Assembly (NCBI RefSeq): GCF_016862095.1
Contig: NZ_BOMH01000013.1
Span: 1-64,000 of the forward strand
From: Actinoplanes cyaneus
Lineage (GTDB): Bacteria > Actinomycetota > Actinomycetes > Mycobacteriales > Micromonosporaceae
DNA: 64,000 nt
Reading direction: 5' to 3'
The first letter of the stretch is position 1; the number at the start of each line of letters is the position of its first letter. Shown here piece after piece: positions 17,050 through 26,896 of this stretch. The position numbers and the translations under genes were made by a program. The notes under the pieces were generated by a model, which had not been told where the DNA came from, ran no database searches, and was given only the letters and a program-made list of their open reading frames with translations.

Positions 17050-17925
17050 GTGAACGACGCCGGTAAGGACTTGGACCTGCGGCTGGTGCGGTACTTCACC
17101 GTGGTCGCGGCTCATCAGCACTTCGGCCGGGCCGCCACTGACCTGCACGTGGCCCAGCCGGCACTGAGCCGCCAGATCCAGCGGCTCGAGAGACATCTCG
17201 GCGTACGACTGCTGGACCGCGTGCCCCAGGGTGCCCGACTCACCCCGGCCGGCCGGGTGTTCCTCCCGCAGGCGAGAGCCCTGCTGCAGGCCGCCCGGCA
17301 GGCTCAGCTGGCCGTACGCGACCAGGCCGGCACCGAACGCATCACCATCGGCTATCTCGAAGATCTCGTGATCACCGCCGCGGTCCAGGAAATGCGCCGC
17401 CGCCACCCGGGCGCCGAGATCGCCACCCGGCACCTGAGCTGCCGCGACGTGGGAGCGTTGGCCGAGGAACGCGTCGACGCCCTGGTCGCGCGGGCACCGC
17501 TGCCACTGGCCGCCGACGAGGTGGTCACCACCCCGCTCTACGAGGAACCGCGGATGCTGGTGGTCCCGCGCGGTCATCCCCTGGCCGGCCGCGTGTCGGT
17601 GACCTCGGCGGAACTGGCCGGCGAGGAGGCGGCGCCCTGCGCGTTCGAGACCGCGGACTGGACCTCCTACCAGCTCCTCGGGGCCGGGGTGCCGCCGGTC
17701 GAGAGCTTCGAGGACAAGCTGGAACTGGTTGCCGGCGGCGGGGCGATCGCGGTGCTGCCGGTCGGCGATCACCGTAGCTCGCTCCGTCCCGGCCTCGTCA
17801 CCATCCCGATCGAAGGTGCCGCTCCCAGCCAGGTGGTCGTGGTCAGCCGCAAGGGCGACCCGAACCCGATGATCAGGAGTTTCCGGCTGGCAGCCAAGGC
17901 CGCCCTGGCCGCCGCCGCAGTCTGA
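17050..17925 (+). CDS. LysR family transcriptional regulator
   Basis: The 291-residue protein has a winged helix-turn-helix (LRLVRYFTVVAAHQHFGRAATDLHVAQPALSRQIQRLE, residues about 10-50) and a periplasmic-binding-like effector domain. The GTG at 17050 gives a normal-length N-terminus. It is divergent from the quinone oxidoreductase-like gene and is its likely regulator. The C-terminus is Ala-rich (AAKAALAAAAV). Confidence 0.93.
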   Translation: MNDAGKDLDLRLVRYFTVVAAHQHFGRAATDLHVAQPALSRQIQRLERHLGVRLLDRVPQGARLTPAGRVFLPQARALLQAARQAQLAVRDQAGTERITIGYLEDLVITAAVQEMRRRHPGAEIATRHLSCRDVGALAEERVDALVARAPLPLAADEVVTTPLYEEPRMLVVPRGHPLAGRVSVTSAELAGEEAAPCAFETADWTSYQLLGAGVPPVESFEDKLELVAGGGAIAVLPVGDHRSSLRPGLVTIPIEGAAPSQVVVVSRKGDPNPMIRSFRLAAKAALAAAAV

Positions 17926-18099
17926 CCGGCGCGGCGCGGTGCGGCGTGGCCTGGCGCGGCGCCGGCCGGGCGTGGGCTCCCCGATGGCAACTACGGATTC
18001 CCGCAAGCCGCCCGTCGCGGCGCCGATCCCTGCGGAGCAACCGAAGCGACCGCACGGCACCTGATGGAGCAACACCTGAGGCAGCGGAGGAGTGGCGCG

Positions 18100-19257
18100 A
18101 TGACCGTCTCGACGAGGATGGACCCGGCCGAGGCCCGTGCCGTGGCCGCCGAGCGTTACCGGGCGGCCGTGGCCGAGATCCCCGAGGTGCTGGAACTCGC
18201 CGCCGAGGCCTGCCGGGCACCGATGGCCGCGCTCAAGATGATCGATGGCGGGACGGCGCACATCGCCGGCGCGATCGGCATCCGGACCGTTGTCGACGTG
18301 CCGCAGGCGGAGTCGGTGTGCGACGCGGTCGCCGCCGCGGACGACACGATGGTCGTCGGTGACGCCAGCCGTGACCCGAGGCTTGCCACGCATCCGCTGG
18401 TCCGGGGCGCCGAGCACGTCCGTTTCCTGGGCGCCGCGCCACTGCACCACGGTGATCACGTGGTCGGCGCGCTCTGCGTCTTCGACGACACGCCGCGCCG
18501 CCACAATCCCGAGGCGACGGTGCGGATGCTGTCCCGGATCGCCCGCCGGGTGGACGCCGAGACCGGGCTGCGGCATCTGGCCGGCATCCAGCCGTTCCCG
18601 GCCGGCGTGGACCAGGACGAGGTGGTCACGGCGATCTCCCACGAGATCCGTACCCCGCTGGCGAGCATCAACGGCAACCTGGAGCTGCTCACCGAGATGG
18701 GCGCGATCATGCCGGGCTTCGAGCGCCGGGTGGAGGCGATCACCCGCAACACCGACCGGCTCTGCCGCACTGTCGACAATCTGCTGCGCGCGGTCGACCA
18801 GCAGGCCCACGAGCCGGTCGGCCACCGGCGCCGGTCGGACCTCGGCGCCGTCGTCGCCGCCGCAGTGGCCGCTGCCGGGGGCGAGCGACTCCACGTGGCC
18901 GGGACGGACAGCCCGGTGTGGGTCACCGCCGACCCGCGGCTGCTCGGGGTGGCGCTCGGGCACCTGATCGGCAACGCGCTCTGCTTCGGCGAGGGCAAGC
19001 CGGTCGAGGTCACGGTGACGGCGGGTTCGCGGCCGGCGATCGTGGTCCGGGACCACGGGCCCGGCCTGGGGGAGGCGGAACTGGCGGCGCTGGGTGTCCC
19101 GTTCGTGCGCGGCGAGCAGGCACGGCTGGCACAGATCCCGGGGCTGGGCCTCGGGCTGGCGATCAGCCGCCGCATCGTCGAGGCCCAGGGCGGCGTGCTG
19201 CGGCTGGAGAGCCGGCCCGGGGCGGGTGTCACCGCGCGGATCGTTCTGCCCGGGTAG
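18100..19257 (+). CDS. GAF-domain sensor histidine kinase (orphan, soluble)
   Basis: The 385-residue protein has a GAF-like sensor (residues about 15-155, CDAVAAADDTMVVGDASRDPRL and FLGAAPLHHGDHVVGALCVFD). A HisKA helix follows, with phospho-acceptor His181 in TAISHEIRTPLASI, then an ATP-binding domain with N, G1 and G2 boxes (GNALCFGEG, VRDHGPGLG, GLGLGLAIS). No membrane segment is present, so it senses a cytoplasmic signal; a GAF with C-x-H spacing could bind a small ligand. No response regulator is adjacent. ATG 18100 follows GGAGGAG; an upstream ATG (18064) lacks a ribosome site. Confidence 0.9.
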   Translation: MTVSTRMDPAEARAVAAERYRAAVAEIPEVLELAAEACRAPMAALKMIDGGTAHIAGAIGIRTVVDVPQAESVCDAVAAADDTMVVGDASRDPRLATHPLVRGAEHVRFLGAAPLHHGDHVVGALCVFDDTPRRHNPEATVRMLSRIARRVDAETGLRHLAGIQPFPAGVDQDEVVTAISHEIRTPLASINGNLELLTEMGAIMPGFERRVEAITRNTDRLCRTVDNLLRAVDQQAHEPVGHRRRSDLGAVVAAAVAAAGGERLHVAGTDSPVWVTADPRLLGVALGHLIGNALCFGEGKPVEVTVTAGSRPAIVVRDHGPGLGEAELAALGVPFVRGEQARLAQIPGLGLGLAISRRIVEAQGGVLRLESRPGAGVTARIVLPG

Positions 19258-19350
19258 TCCCGTTTCGCGGCGTCTCGCGGAACGTCCCGCGGAGAATGCC
19301 CGCCCTCGGCGGGCTGCGACTCCACTGTGGTCGGCGTAACGTCGGCGGCC

Positions 19351-20901
19351 ATGAACGACTTTCACATCGAACGACGTCTCTCGGGGTTGATCGCGGCCGG
19401 CGCCACCGCGCTGATCGTGGTGGCCGGCCTGAGCGCTCCCGTGTCGGCGGCCACCCGCCACGCGAGTCCGGGCGCCGCGGGTCTCGGCGACCGGCTGTAC
19501 CCGCTGCTCGGCAACGGTGGCTACGACGTTCAGGACTACGACCTGCGGATCCGTTACCCGGAGAAGGACCCGGCGCAGACGGTCACCGGCGACGTGACGA
19601 TCACCGCGGTCGCCACTCAGGACCTGTCCCGTTTCGACCTCGACTTCGGCGGCGAGTCGGTCGGCAAGGTGTCGGTGAACGGCCGCCCGGCCACGTTCAG
19701 CCGCTCCGGCGACGAGCTGATCGTCACGCCCAGCCGTTACCTGACCAAGGGCAAGCGTTTCTGGGTCACGGTCAGCAACTTCACCGCGACGCCGATCCCC
19801 GCGAACGCGGATTCCCCGGCCGGCTTCGTGACCACGGTGGACGGCACCATCATGGCCGGTCAGCCGGACCAGTCGCACCAGCTGTTCCCGAGCAACGACC
19901 ACCCGCGGGACATGGCGACGTACACCATCTCGATGACCCGCCCGGCCGGCTGGACCGCTGTGGCGAACGGCGTGCACGTCGGCGACAGGTCCCGCGGCGG
20001 CGCGGTGACCTCGGTGTACCGCGAGTCGAAGCCGATGGCCAGCGAGCTGATCCAGCTCGCCGTCGGTGACTTCACGGTGCAGCGGCGGCCGTCGGTCGGC
20101 GGCGTCCCGATCCGTGACGTGGTGCCCACCCGGCTCGCCGCGGACCTGCTGCCCAAGGCCGAGGTCGAGCGCTCCCAGCTCGCCTGGATGGTCGGCAAGG
20201 TCGGGAAGTACCCGTTCGAGAACTACGGTTCCCTGGTCATCGACACCGATCTGGGCTTCGCCCTCGAGACCCAGACACTTTCCCTGTACGACACGAGCCT
20301 GTTCGCCGCGCCGAAGTTCGTTCTCGACCCGGTCATGGCGCACGAGCTGGCACACATGTGGTTCGGTGACAGTGTGTCGCCGAACCAGTGGAGCGACGTC
20401 TGGCAGAGCGAGGGTCACGCCACCTGGTACGAGCTGATCTACGCCCTGGAGCACGGCCAGTTCCAGGACTACACCGGTCAGGCGGACCTGGAGTCGTACT
20501 TCAAAGCGGTCTATGCCCGGGGTGACCGGTACCGCAGCACGTACGGCCCGGTCGCGCACCCGCTGCGGAGCGACTCGATCTGGGACGTCTTCAACCCGAA
20601 CGTGTACGACGGTGGCGCGCTCGTCCTCTACGCCCTGCGCCAGAAGATCGGCGTCAAGGCGTTCGACGCCCTGGAGCGGGCCTGGGTCGCCCAGAACCGC
20701 GGGCGTGCGGCCGCGACGCAGGACTTCATCGCGCTCGCCTCGAAGGTCTCCCACCAGGACCTGCGCGGCTTCCTGAACGACTGGCTCTACGGCACGAAGA
20801 CGCCGCCCATGCCGGGCCACCCGGACTGGACGGTCACCGCGCCCGGCGGGTCGGCGGCGAAGGCGCTGAGCACCCCGGCGCGCGCGTTCCCGCACCGCTG
20901 A
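19351..20901 (+). CDS. Secreted M1 family zinc aminopeptidase
   Basis: The 516-residue protein has a signal peptide (AAGATALIVVAGLSAPVSAA) and an M1 N-terminal beta domain. The catalytic domain has HELAH: His331, Glu332 and His335, with the third zinc ligand Glu354 in SEGHATWYE, spacing 18, as expected. The substrate-anchoring G-x-M-E-N motif appears as GFALETQT, a divergent form seen in short actinobacterial members. It lacks the large C-terminal HEAT-like domain of full-length PepN, so it is a compact extracellular peptidase. The start at 19351 places the signal peptide correctly. Confidence 0.9.
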   Translation: MNDFHIERRLSGLIAAGATALIVVAGLSAPVSAATRHASPGAAGLGDRLYPLLGNGGYDVQDYDLRIRYPEKDPAQTVTGDVTITAVATQDLSRFDLDFGGESVGKVSVNGRPATFSRSGDELIVTPSRYLTKGKRFWVTVSNFTATPIPANADSPAGFVTTVDGTIMAGQPDQSHQLFPSNDHPRDMATYTISMTRPAGWTAVANGVHVGDRSRGGAVTSVYRESKPMASELIQLAVGDFTVQRRPSVGGVPIRDVVPTRLAADLLPKAEVERSQLAWMVGKVGKYPFENYGSLVIDTDLGFALETQTLSLYDTSLFAAPKFVLDPVMAHELAHMWFGDSVSPNQWSDVWQSEGHATWYELIYALEHGQFQDYTGQADLESYFKAVYARGDRYRSTYGPVAHPLRSDSIWDVFNPNVYDGGALVLYALRQKIGVKAFDALERAWVAQNRGRAAATQDFIALASKVSHQDLRGFLNDWLYGTKTPPMPGHPDWTVTAPGGSAAKALSTPARAFPHR

Positions 20902-20907
20902 GCTGAG

Positions 20908-20959
20908 GCGTGTTCCGGAAATCGGCGGCACCGCCGCCCGGTTGATTTCCGGAACACGC
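20908..20959 (+). terminator. Strong hairpin after the M1 peptidase gene
   Basis: A perfect 16-bp stem (20908-20923 with 20944-20959, containing TTCCGGAA) encloses a 20-nt loop that itself has a GGCGG/CCGCC mini-hairpin. It begins 7 bp after the stop codon. The T-tract is minimal. Confidence 0.65.
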
Positions 20960-21044
20960 TTACCCGGCGACCGGCATGTCCCCGTTGCCTTTCCGCACGG
21001 GAGCGCAGTAGCGTGATCACCGTCACTATCCGAGGGGGCGTGGC

Positions 21045-21623
21045 ATGCGGGTGGCGGGCAAGACCCTGGTGGTGACCGGCGCGGGCAGCGAGCTCGGCCG
21101 CGCGGTGACCCTGGAGGCGATCCGGCGTGGCGCCCGGGTCGCTGCTGTCGACGCCGATCCGGAGGCGCTGACCGAGACCGCCCGCCAGGTCGTCGCGCCG
21201 CTGCTGCTCTCCACCCACGTGGCCGACGTGACCGAGCCGGCCGAGGTGGAGGCGCTGCCGCCCGCCGTGATCGCGCGCTGGAACGCGGTCGACGGGGTGA
21301 TCCACTGCGCCGGGGCGGGCGAGCCGGTGATCCGGACGTTCCTGCCGCTGCTGCGTGCCCGGCAGGAGGCGCACCTGGTCAGCGTCGGTGACCCGCCGGC
21401 CGCGCCGGACGCCGCGCGGGCCGCCGCGAGACGGTTCGCCGAGAGCGTGCAGGCGGGTGCGAACGTGCACGTCGCGATGGTCTTCCCGGCCGGCGAGGCG
21501 GTGACGTCGCCGTACCGGGCGGCCCGTGACCTGCTGGACGGGATGGCGCGCGACTCCTACCGGGCGGTGGTGGGCTCGGACGTACGCCTGATGAATCGGA
21601 TCTTCGGTTTCTCCCGGCGGTAG
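21045..21623 (+). CDS. Short SDR-fold protein lacking the catalytic Tyr-Lys pair
   Basis: The 192-residue protein begins like a classical SDR (TLVVTGAGSELGRAVTLEAIRRG, then AAVDADPEAL and an IHCAGAGEP segment in place of NNAG). It is about 50 residues shorter than usual, and I see no YxxxK after the SVGD strand; the region reads AARAAARRFAE. The cofactor site is intact, so it may bind NAD(P)H without normal SDR chemistry, or be a decayed reductase. It has no clear operon partners. Confidence 0.75.
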   Translation: MRVAGKTLVVTGAGSELGRAVTLEAIRRGARVAAVDADPEALTETARQVVAPLLLSTHVADVTEPAEVEALPPAVIARWNAVDGVIHCAGAGEPVIRTFLPLLRARQEAHLVSVGDPPAAPDAARAAARRFAESVQAGANVHVAMVFPAGEAVTSPYRAARDLLDGMARDSYRAVVGSDVRLMNRIFGFSRR

Positions 21624-21683
21624 CGCACCCCTGGTGATCCGTCGCGGAGCAGCCCTGCCCACCACCTCCGTCGCCGTCATCGA

Positions 21684-22106
21684 TCACACACTGGCGCGAT
21701 GACAGACCGCCTCGAGATTGATGCCGTGCGGGTCCTGGACGAAGGCGCCGTAGTAGTCGTCGTGGTACTCGGGGTGACGCGCGGGCTCCAGTAGGGAGGT
21801 CGCGCCGGCCGCGAGCGCGGCGCGGTAGAAGGTAGCCACGTCGTCGCGAGTGTCGACGGTGAAGGCCAGGTGCATGTTCGTGCCGACGGTGCCTCCGTCG
21901 ATGAGCCAGAAATAGGGCTTGACGTCCGCCAGCCCGAAGCCGGTCATGGCGGTCGGCTGGTTCGGTGTCGCGTTCGGCGGGATCTCCAGCATCTTCGTGA
22001 TCCCGATGGCGGCCAGCACGGGCTCATAGAAGGCGACAGCGGCGGCGAGGTCGGGCACGGCGACGTTGAGGTGGTCGATCCGGGAACCCGAGCGGTCAAG
22101 AGTCAT
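21684..22106 (-). CDS. VOC family (glyoxalase/bleomycin-resistance fold) protein
   Basis: The 140-residue protein has one vicinal-oxygen-chelate unit: it opens with RIDHLNVAVPDLAAAVAFYEPVL and ends with YYGAFVQDPHGINLEAVCH. Potential metal ligands are the early His and the late Glu in NLEAV. Members are metal-dependent lyases, dioxygenases or antibiotic-binding proteins; the exact role is open. Confidence 0.88.
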   Translation of the reverse strand: MTLDRSGSRIDHLNVAVPDLAAAVAFYEPVLAAIGITKMLEIPPNATPNQPTAMTGFGLADVKPYFWLIDGGTVGTNMHLAFTVDTRDDVATFYRAALAAGATSLLEPARHPEYHDDYYGAFVQDPHGINLEAVCHRASV

Positions 22107-22164
22107 GCATGCAGGCTGCCCGCGATAGCGGTCAGTTGCTGACCGTTGTCGCCGGCGACACCGC

Positions 22165-22641
22165 CTAGAAGAACTCCGAGCCGTTGATCAGCAGCGTGAG
22201 GACCGTGGCCGTCCCGAGCATGGACACCGTCCCGAGGGTCAGCCCCGCGATCGCCATGCCCCGGCCGTGCAGCACCGTGCGCGCCGGCCCTCGGAGGGCC
22301 TGGACCCCGAGCACGATGGCGGCGAGCGCGCTGAACGGGGCCAGCAGGCCGCCGGTGCACATGAACAGCGGCAGTGACAGGAGACCGAAAACCAGCGAGA
22401 GCATCGGCACCTTGCTCTCCCGGACCGGCGGCTGCGCGAGGACGGCCGGCGGGGCCACGAGGGCGGGCAGGTCGTGGAGCACACTGGACAGCTCACCCCA
22501 GGTGCGCGCCGCATAGGCGTAGCGTGACCGCTCGCTGAACTCCTCGATGGTGAGCCGGCCCTCGGCGGTCGCCGTGCTCAGCCGCGCGACGATCGCCTCA
22601 CGGTCGGCATCCGAGACCCGGACGTGCGGCGAGGGATACAT
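22165..22641 (-). CDS. DUF1707/DUF4190 membrane protein
   Basis: The 158-residue protein has an N-terminal DUF1707 (SHOCT-like) module, with RVSDADREAIVARLSTATAEGRLTIEEFSERSRYAYAARTWGEL. After a short linker comes a DUF4190 unit of two membrane helices around LAAIVLGVQALRGP and GMAIAGLTLGTVSML. The combination is common in actinomycetes, and its function is unknown. It begins with ATG 22641. Confidence 0.85.
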   Translation of the reverse strand: MYPSPHVRVSDADREAIVARLSTATAEGRLTIEEFSERSRYAYAARTWGELSSVLHDLPALVAPPAVLAQPPVRESKVPMLSLVFGLLSLPLFMCTGGLLAPFSALAAIVLGVQALRGPARTVLHGRGMAIAGLTLGTVSMLGTATVLTLLINGSEFF

Positions 22642-22705
22642 GCAGGCAAGGCTACCGGGGGCTGTCGACCGGCGCGTCCTCCGACCGGGGGTCCCCGCGC
22701 CCTGG

Positions 22706-23275
<570 letters not shown>

Positions 23276-23404
23276 TTATGCAGCCAGTCGTCGACCCTGC
23301 GGACTTGACACGGTGAGACAGAATCCGGTGACTTCATGCCGGGCTTACGGGGGTTTGACCATGGCGCCAGATGCGAAGCGTGTCCGTCCGCCGGAATCCT
23401 CCCG

Positions 23405-24208
23405 ATGGTGAGCCGGCGGGCGGTCCTGCGCACCGCCCTGGCCGGCGCCGCCGGGATCGCCGCCGGGGCGTATGGCGCTCGTGAGCTCCCGCACTGGCTC
23501 GGCCTGGACGATCTTCCGGTGGCCGGCGGTTACGCGGCCGCGGCGGACGTGCTCGACGCCGTGCACCACGCGGGCGTCGCGGTCCACTACTACGTGGAGA
23601 CGACCGAGCCGCTCGTCGCGTTCACCTTCGACGACGGCCCGTCGCCGCACTGGACGCCGATGGTCCTCGACGCGCTGGACGCCGCGGACGTGCCGGCCAC
23701 CTTCTTCATGGTCGGCGACCGGCTGCGGCGCAATGCCGACCTGGTCCGCGGCCGGATGGACCGGCACGCCATCGGCAACCACTCGTGGAACCACGACGAC
23801 CTGGCCACGCTCGACCTCAACGGTGTGCTGGAGTCGCTGGGCCGCACCCAGGACGAGATCGAACGGCAGTTCGGCCGGCCGGTCACCCTGTTGCGGCCGC
23901 CGTTCGGGCACATCGGCGGCTCCACCATGCTGGCCGCCGACAAGCTTGGCTACGACGTGGTCCTCTGGTCCAAGGCGATGCGCGAGAAGATGTTCCACGA
24001 CGACCCGATGGGCCAGGCGAAGGACATCATCGACTCGGTCCGGCCCGGCTCGATCCTGCTGGCCCACGACGAGGGCGACGACCGGCGGCTGGTGACCATC
24101 CAGGGTTTGGCCACGATGTTCGACGGTTTGCGCAAGCGTGGCTTCCGGATGGTCACCGTGCCCGAGCTGATCGCGGCGGGCAGCTCGCCGAGATCAGCGA
24201 AGCAGTGA
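23405..24208 (+). CDS. Tat-exported polysaccharide deacetylase (NodB/CE4)
   Basis: The 267-residue protein starts with a twin-arginine signal (MVSRRAVLRTALAGAAGIAAGAYGA), which favours ATG 23405 over an earlier in-frame ATG (23336). The NodB domain has the catalytic Asp76/Asp77 in FTFDDGP, the metal-binding His126 and His130 in NHSWNH, and RPPFGH at 164-169. It probably removes acetyl groups from peptidoglycan, chitin or xylan at the cell surface. Its 3' end overlaps the convergent aldo/keto reductase gene by 15 bp. Confidence 0.92.
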   Translation: MVSRRAVLRTALAGAAGIAAGAYGARELPHWLGLDDLPVAGGYAAAADVLDAVHHAGVAVHYYVETTEPLVAFTFDDGPSPHWTPMVLDALDAADVPATFFMVGDRLRRNADLVRGRMDRHAIGNHSWNHDDLATLDLNGVLESLGRTQDEIERQFGRPVTLLRPPFGHIGGSTMLAADKLGYDVVLWSKAMREKMFHDDPMGQAKDIIDSVRPGSILLAHDEGDDRRLVTIQGLATMFDGLRKRGFRMVTVPELIAAGSSPRSAKQ

Positions 24209-25255
24209 GGGCGGCCGGGCCGGGCCGTCGCCCGCCCCGGCGGCGGTGATCGCGGCCGCGATCTCGTCCAGCTCGGTTCCGGTCAGGGTCAGCGAGGCGC
24301 CGGGCAGCCAACCGGCGATCTGATCGGGCCGGCGGGCGCCGACGATCGCGCCGGTCACGCCGGGCCAGGCGAGCGTCCAGGCCACCGCGACCGCGGCCAC
24401 CGGCACCCCGTGCCGCCCGGCGACCGCCCGGAGCGCGTCGACGACCCGCAGGTTCCGCCGCAGGTTCACGGTGAAGTCGGGGTGCGCGTGCCGCCAGTCG
24501 TCCGCCGGCAGCGCCGCCACCCGGGCCTCGTCGAACGCGCCGGTCAGCAGCCCGGAGTGCATCGGCTGGTAGACGATCACGCCGGTGCCGTGCGCCCCGC
24601 TCCAGGCGATCTCGCCGGCGGTGTGCCGGACCAGGGCGGAGAACGGCGGCTGGATCGCGTCGACGTGCGCCACCTTCTCGGCCCGGTCCAGCTCCGCGAC
24701 GCCATGGTTGGACAGCCCGATCGCCCGTACCTTCCCCTCGGTCCGCAGGTGGGCCATGGTCTGCCAGTACTCCTCCAGCTCGGTCGCGCCCACCGGCTCG
24801 GCGGCGTCGTCCGCGTCGAAGGTCAGCAGCCGGCCGTCGCCCGGCCAGTGCACCTGGTAGAGGTCGATGTGGTCGGTGCGCAGCCGGCGCAGCGAGGCCT
24901 CCAGCTCCCGGCGGACGGCGGCCGCCGTCATCAGCCGTCGCGGCGGGGCGGCCCGCCGTGCCGGGTCGTCCCAGACCAGGCCGGTCTTGGTGAACAGGTA
25001 CGGCCGGTCGGCCTGAGGCAGTGCGGCCACCGCCCGGCCCACCACGTCCTCGGAGTGGCCCAGGCCGTACGCGGCGGCCGTGTCGATCCAGTTCACCCCG
25101 GACTCGACAGCGCGGTGCACCGTGGCGATCGAGTCGGCGTCGTCCTGCGGTCCCCACGCGTACTGCCAGTCGCTGCCGCCCATCACCCAGGCGCCGAGCC
25201 CGGTCGCCGAGAGTTCCATGCCGGTGATGCCGAGCATGCGGGTAGTCGTCGTCAT
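24194..25255 (-). CDS. Aldo/keto reductase
   Basis: The 353-residue NADPH-dependent reductase has the catalytic tetrad Asp58, Tyr63, Lys90 and His136 (IDTAAAYG, FTKTG, LYQVHW) and the C-terminal cofactor region AIVGARRPDQI. It belongs to the subgroup annotated as YajO/PhlB-like general oxidoreductases. ATG 25255 gives MTTTTRMLGITGMELS, a normal N-terminus; the long open frame upstream is antisense to the next gene. It is divergent from an MmyB-type regulator 78 bp away, probably its controller. Confidence 0.92.
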   Translation of the reverse strand: MTTTTRMLGITGMELSATGLGAWVMGGSDWQYAWGPQDDADSIATVHRAVESGVNWIDTAAAYGLGHSEDVVGRAVAALPQADRPYLFTKTGLVWDDPARRAAPPRRLMTAAAVRRELEASLRRLRTDHIDLYQVHWPGDGRLLTFDADDAAEPVGATELEEYWQTMAHLRTEGKVRAIGLSNHGVAELDRAEKVAHVDAIQPPFSALVRHTAGEIAWSGAHGTGVIVYQPMHSGLLTGAFDEARVAALPADDWRHAHPDFTVNLRRNLRVVDALRAVAGRHGVPVAAVAVAWTLAWPGVTGAIVGARRPDQIAGWLPGASLTLTGTELDEIAAAITAAGAGDGPARPPSLLR

Positions 25256-25333
25256 GACGTCGACTCTGAGCCGGTTCACGGACGGCATCCAGGGCACGTG
25301 GTGACCAGCCACGGCGCGACCGTCCGGGCGATA

Positions 25334-26188
25334 ATGGCCGGCATGACCCTGGACCGGCGTGCCCAGCTCGGCGAGTTCCTGCGCTCCCGGCGGGCCCGGC
25401 TCAGCCCGGACGAGCTGGGGCTGGCGGGTGGTGGCGGGCAGCGGCGGGTGCCGGGGTTGCGGCGCGAGGAGCTGGCACTGCTCGCGGGGGTCAGCGTCGA
25501 TCACTACGTACGCCTGGAGCAGGGCCGCACGCTGCACTTCTCCGAGTCGGTGCTGGACGCGGTGGCCCGCGCGCTGCGACTCGACCCGGTCGAGCGCGCC
25601 CACCTGTACCGGCTGGCCCGTCCGGTCCCGGCCGGACGACCGCGGGAACGGCAGGTGGTGCGGCCCGGGTTGCTGCGGCTGCTGCGGTCGGTCGGCGACG
25701 TTCCGGCGTACGTGATCGGCCGTGCCGCCGACGTCCTGGCCTGGAACGAGGTGGCCGCCGCGCTGCTCACCGACTTCGGGGCGGCCACGCCCGGGCAGCG
25801 CAACATGGCCCGGCTCGTGCTGCTCGACGAGGGGATCCGCCGCCTCTACGAGGACTGGCCGGCGAAGGTCCGTGACGTGGCCGGCTACCTGCGGCTCGAC
25901 GTGGCGCGCCACCCGGACGATCCACGGACGGCGGCGCTGGTCGAGGAGCTGCTGGCGGCGAGCCCGGTGTTCCGTGCGGCCTGGGGGGAGCACGGCCTCA
26001 AGGACAAGACCCACGGCGAGTACGTCTATCGGCACCCGGTCGTCGGCCGCCTGGAGCTCGGCTTCGAGGCGCTGCGCCTGCCCGACGACCCGGACCAGGC
26101 GCTGGTCGTGCACACCGTCGAGGAGGGCTCACCGTCGGAGGCGGCGTTGCGCCTGCTGGCGAGCTCGGCGACGGCCCTGCGGGTCTGA
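25334..26188 (+). CDS. XRE-type regulator with MmyB-like ligand domain
   Basis: The 284-residue protein has an N-terminal helix-turn-helix (GLRREELALLAGVSVDHYVRLEQGR, residues about 30-60) and a C-terminal MmyB-like PAS-fold domain (YVIGRAADVLAWNEVAAALLTDF ... FRAAWGEH ... GRLELGFEAL). This class is widespread in actinomycetes next to reductases, and binds fatty-acid-like ligands in the structurally known member MmyB. ATG 25334 or 25343 could start translation. It is divergent from the aldo/keto reductase. Confidence 0.9.
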   Translation: MAGMTLDRRAQLGEFLRSRRARLSPDELGLAGGGGQRRVPGLRREELALLAGVSVDHYVRLEQGRTLHFSESVLDAVARALRLDPVERAHLYRLARPVPAGRPRERQVVRPGLLRLLRSVGDVPAYVIGRAADVLAWNEVAAALLTDFGAATPGQRNMARLVLLDEGIRRLYEDWPAKVRDVAGYLRLDVARHPDDPRTAALVEELLAASPVFRAAWGEHGLKDKTHGEYVYRHPVVGRLELGFEALRLPDDPDQALVVHTVEEGSPSEAALRLLASSATALRV

Positions 26189-26305
26189 CCCTTCTGCCGC
26201 CGGGGCCGGAGGCTCACGCCGTACCGGGAAGATCGTGGGCCTTGGGGTTGATCGGGCTTTGGGATAGCGTGTCGGCCACCGCCGACCGTGAGCCTGGCAG
26301 GGCAG

Positions 26306-26896
26306 ATGTCCGAGACCGCACGGAAACGCGCCGCCTATGCGAACGGTGAGCGCAAGCGCGCCGAGATCGTCGACGCGGCGCTGGCCGTGTTCGCCGAGAA
26401 GGGGTTCCGCCGGTTCTCGCTGCGGCAGCTCGCGGAGGAGCTCGGGACCACGCACGTCTCGCTGCGCTACCACTTCGGCACCACGGCCGCGTTGCTGGAG
26501 GCGGTGCTGGAGGAGCGCGAGCGGCGGGACAGGCCGTGGCGCGAGCAGGTGCTGCGCGAGAAGGGCCTGTTCGACGGGGTGCCCGAGGTGATCCGGCGCA
26601 ACGCGGCGCGGCGCGGGGTGGTCCACCTGGACGCGACGCTGCTGGCGGAGGGGATCGCGCCGGATCACCCGGTGCACGAGTTCGTGCGGCGGCGTGAGCA
26701 GCGGTTCCATGCCGACGTCCAGGAGTTGCTGGAGCTGGAGCGGGATCGGGGCCGCTTGCGGGCCGGGCTGGATCCGGAGGTGGTGGCCCGGCAGCTGGTG
26801 GCGCTGATCGAGGGCCTTCAGGCGCAGTGGCTCTACGACGAGAATGTAGATGTTTCGGTGCATTTGTCCGCATTCATGAATTACCTCCGAGCGTAG
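26306..26896 (+). CDS. TetR/AcrR family transcriptional regulator
   Basis: The 196-residue protein has a TetR helix-turn-helix (RAEIVDAALAVFAEKGFRRFSL then GTTHVSLRYHFGTTAALL). The C-terminal helical domain ends with RQLVALIEGLQAQWLYDENVDV, typical of actinobacterial repressors. ATG 26306 follows GGCAGGG; a GTG 18 bp upstream would add six residues. No obvious target gene is adjacent. Confidence 0.88.
   Translation: MSETARKRAAYANGERKRAEIVDAALAVFAEKGFRRFSLRQLAEELGTTHVSLRYHFGTTAALLEAVLEERERRDRPWREQVLREKGLFDGVPEVIRRNAARRGVVHLDATLLAEGIAPDHPVHEFVRRREQRFHADVQELLELERDRGRLRAGLDPEVVARQLVALIEGLQAQWLYDENVDVSVHLSAFMNYLRA

Noticed and set aside
16930-20931. Open antisense frame of about 4 kb continuing upstream of the quinone oxidoreductase-like gene
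   Set aside because: It runs antisense through LysR, kinase and peptidase genes with clear family motifs. In very GC-rich DNA, frames opposite real genes often lack stops, and its translation is Arg/Gly-rich and unlike any family.
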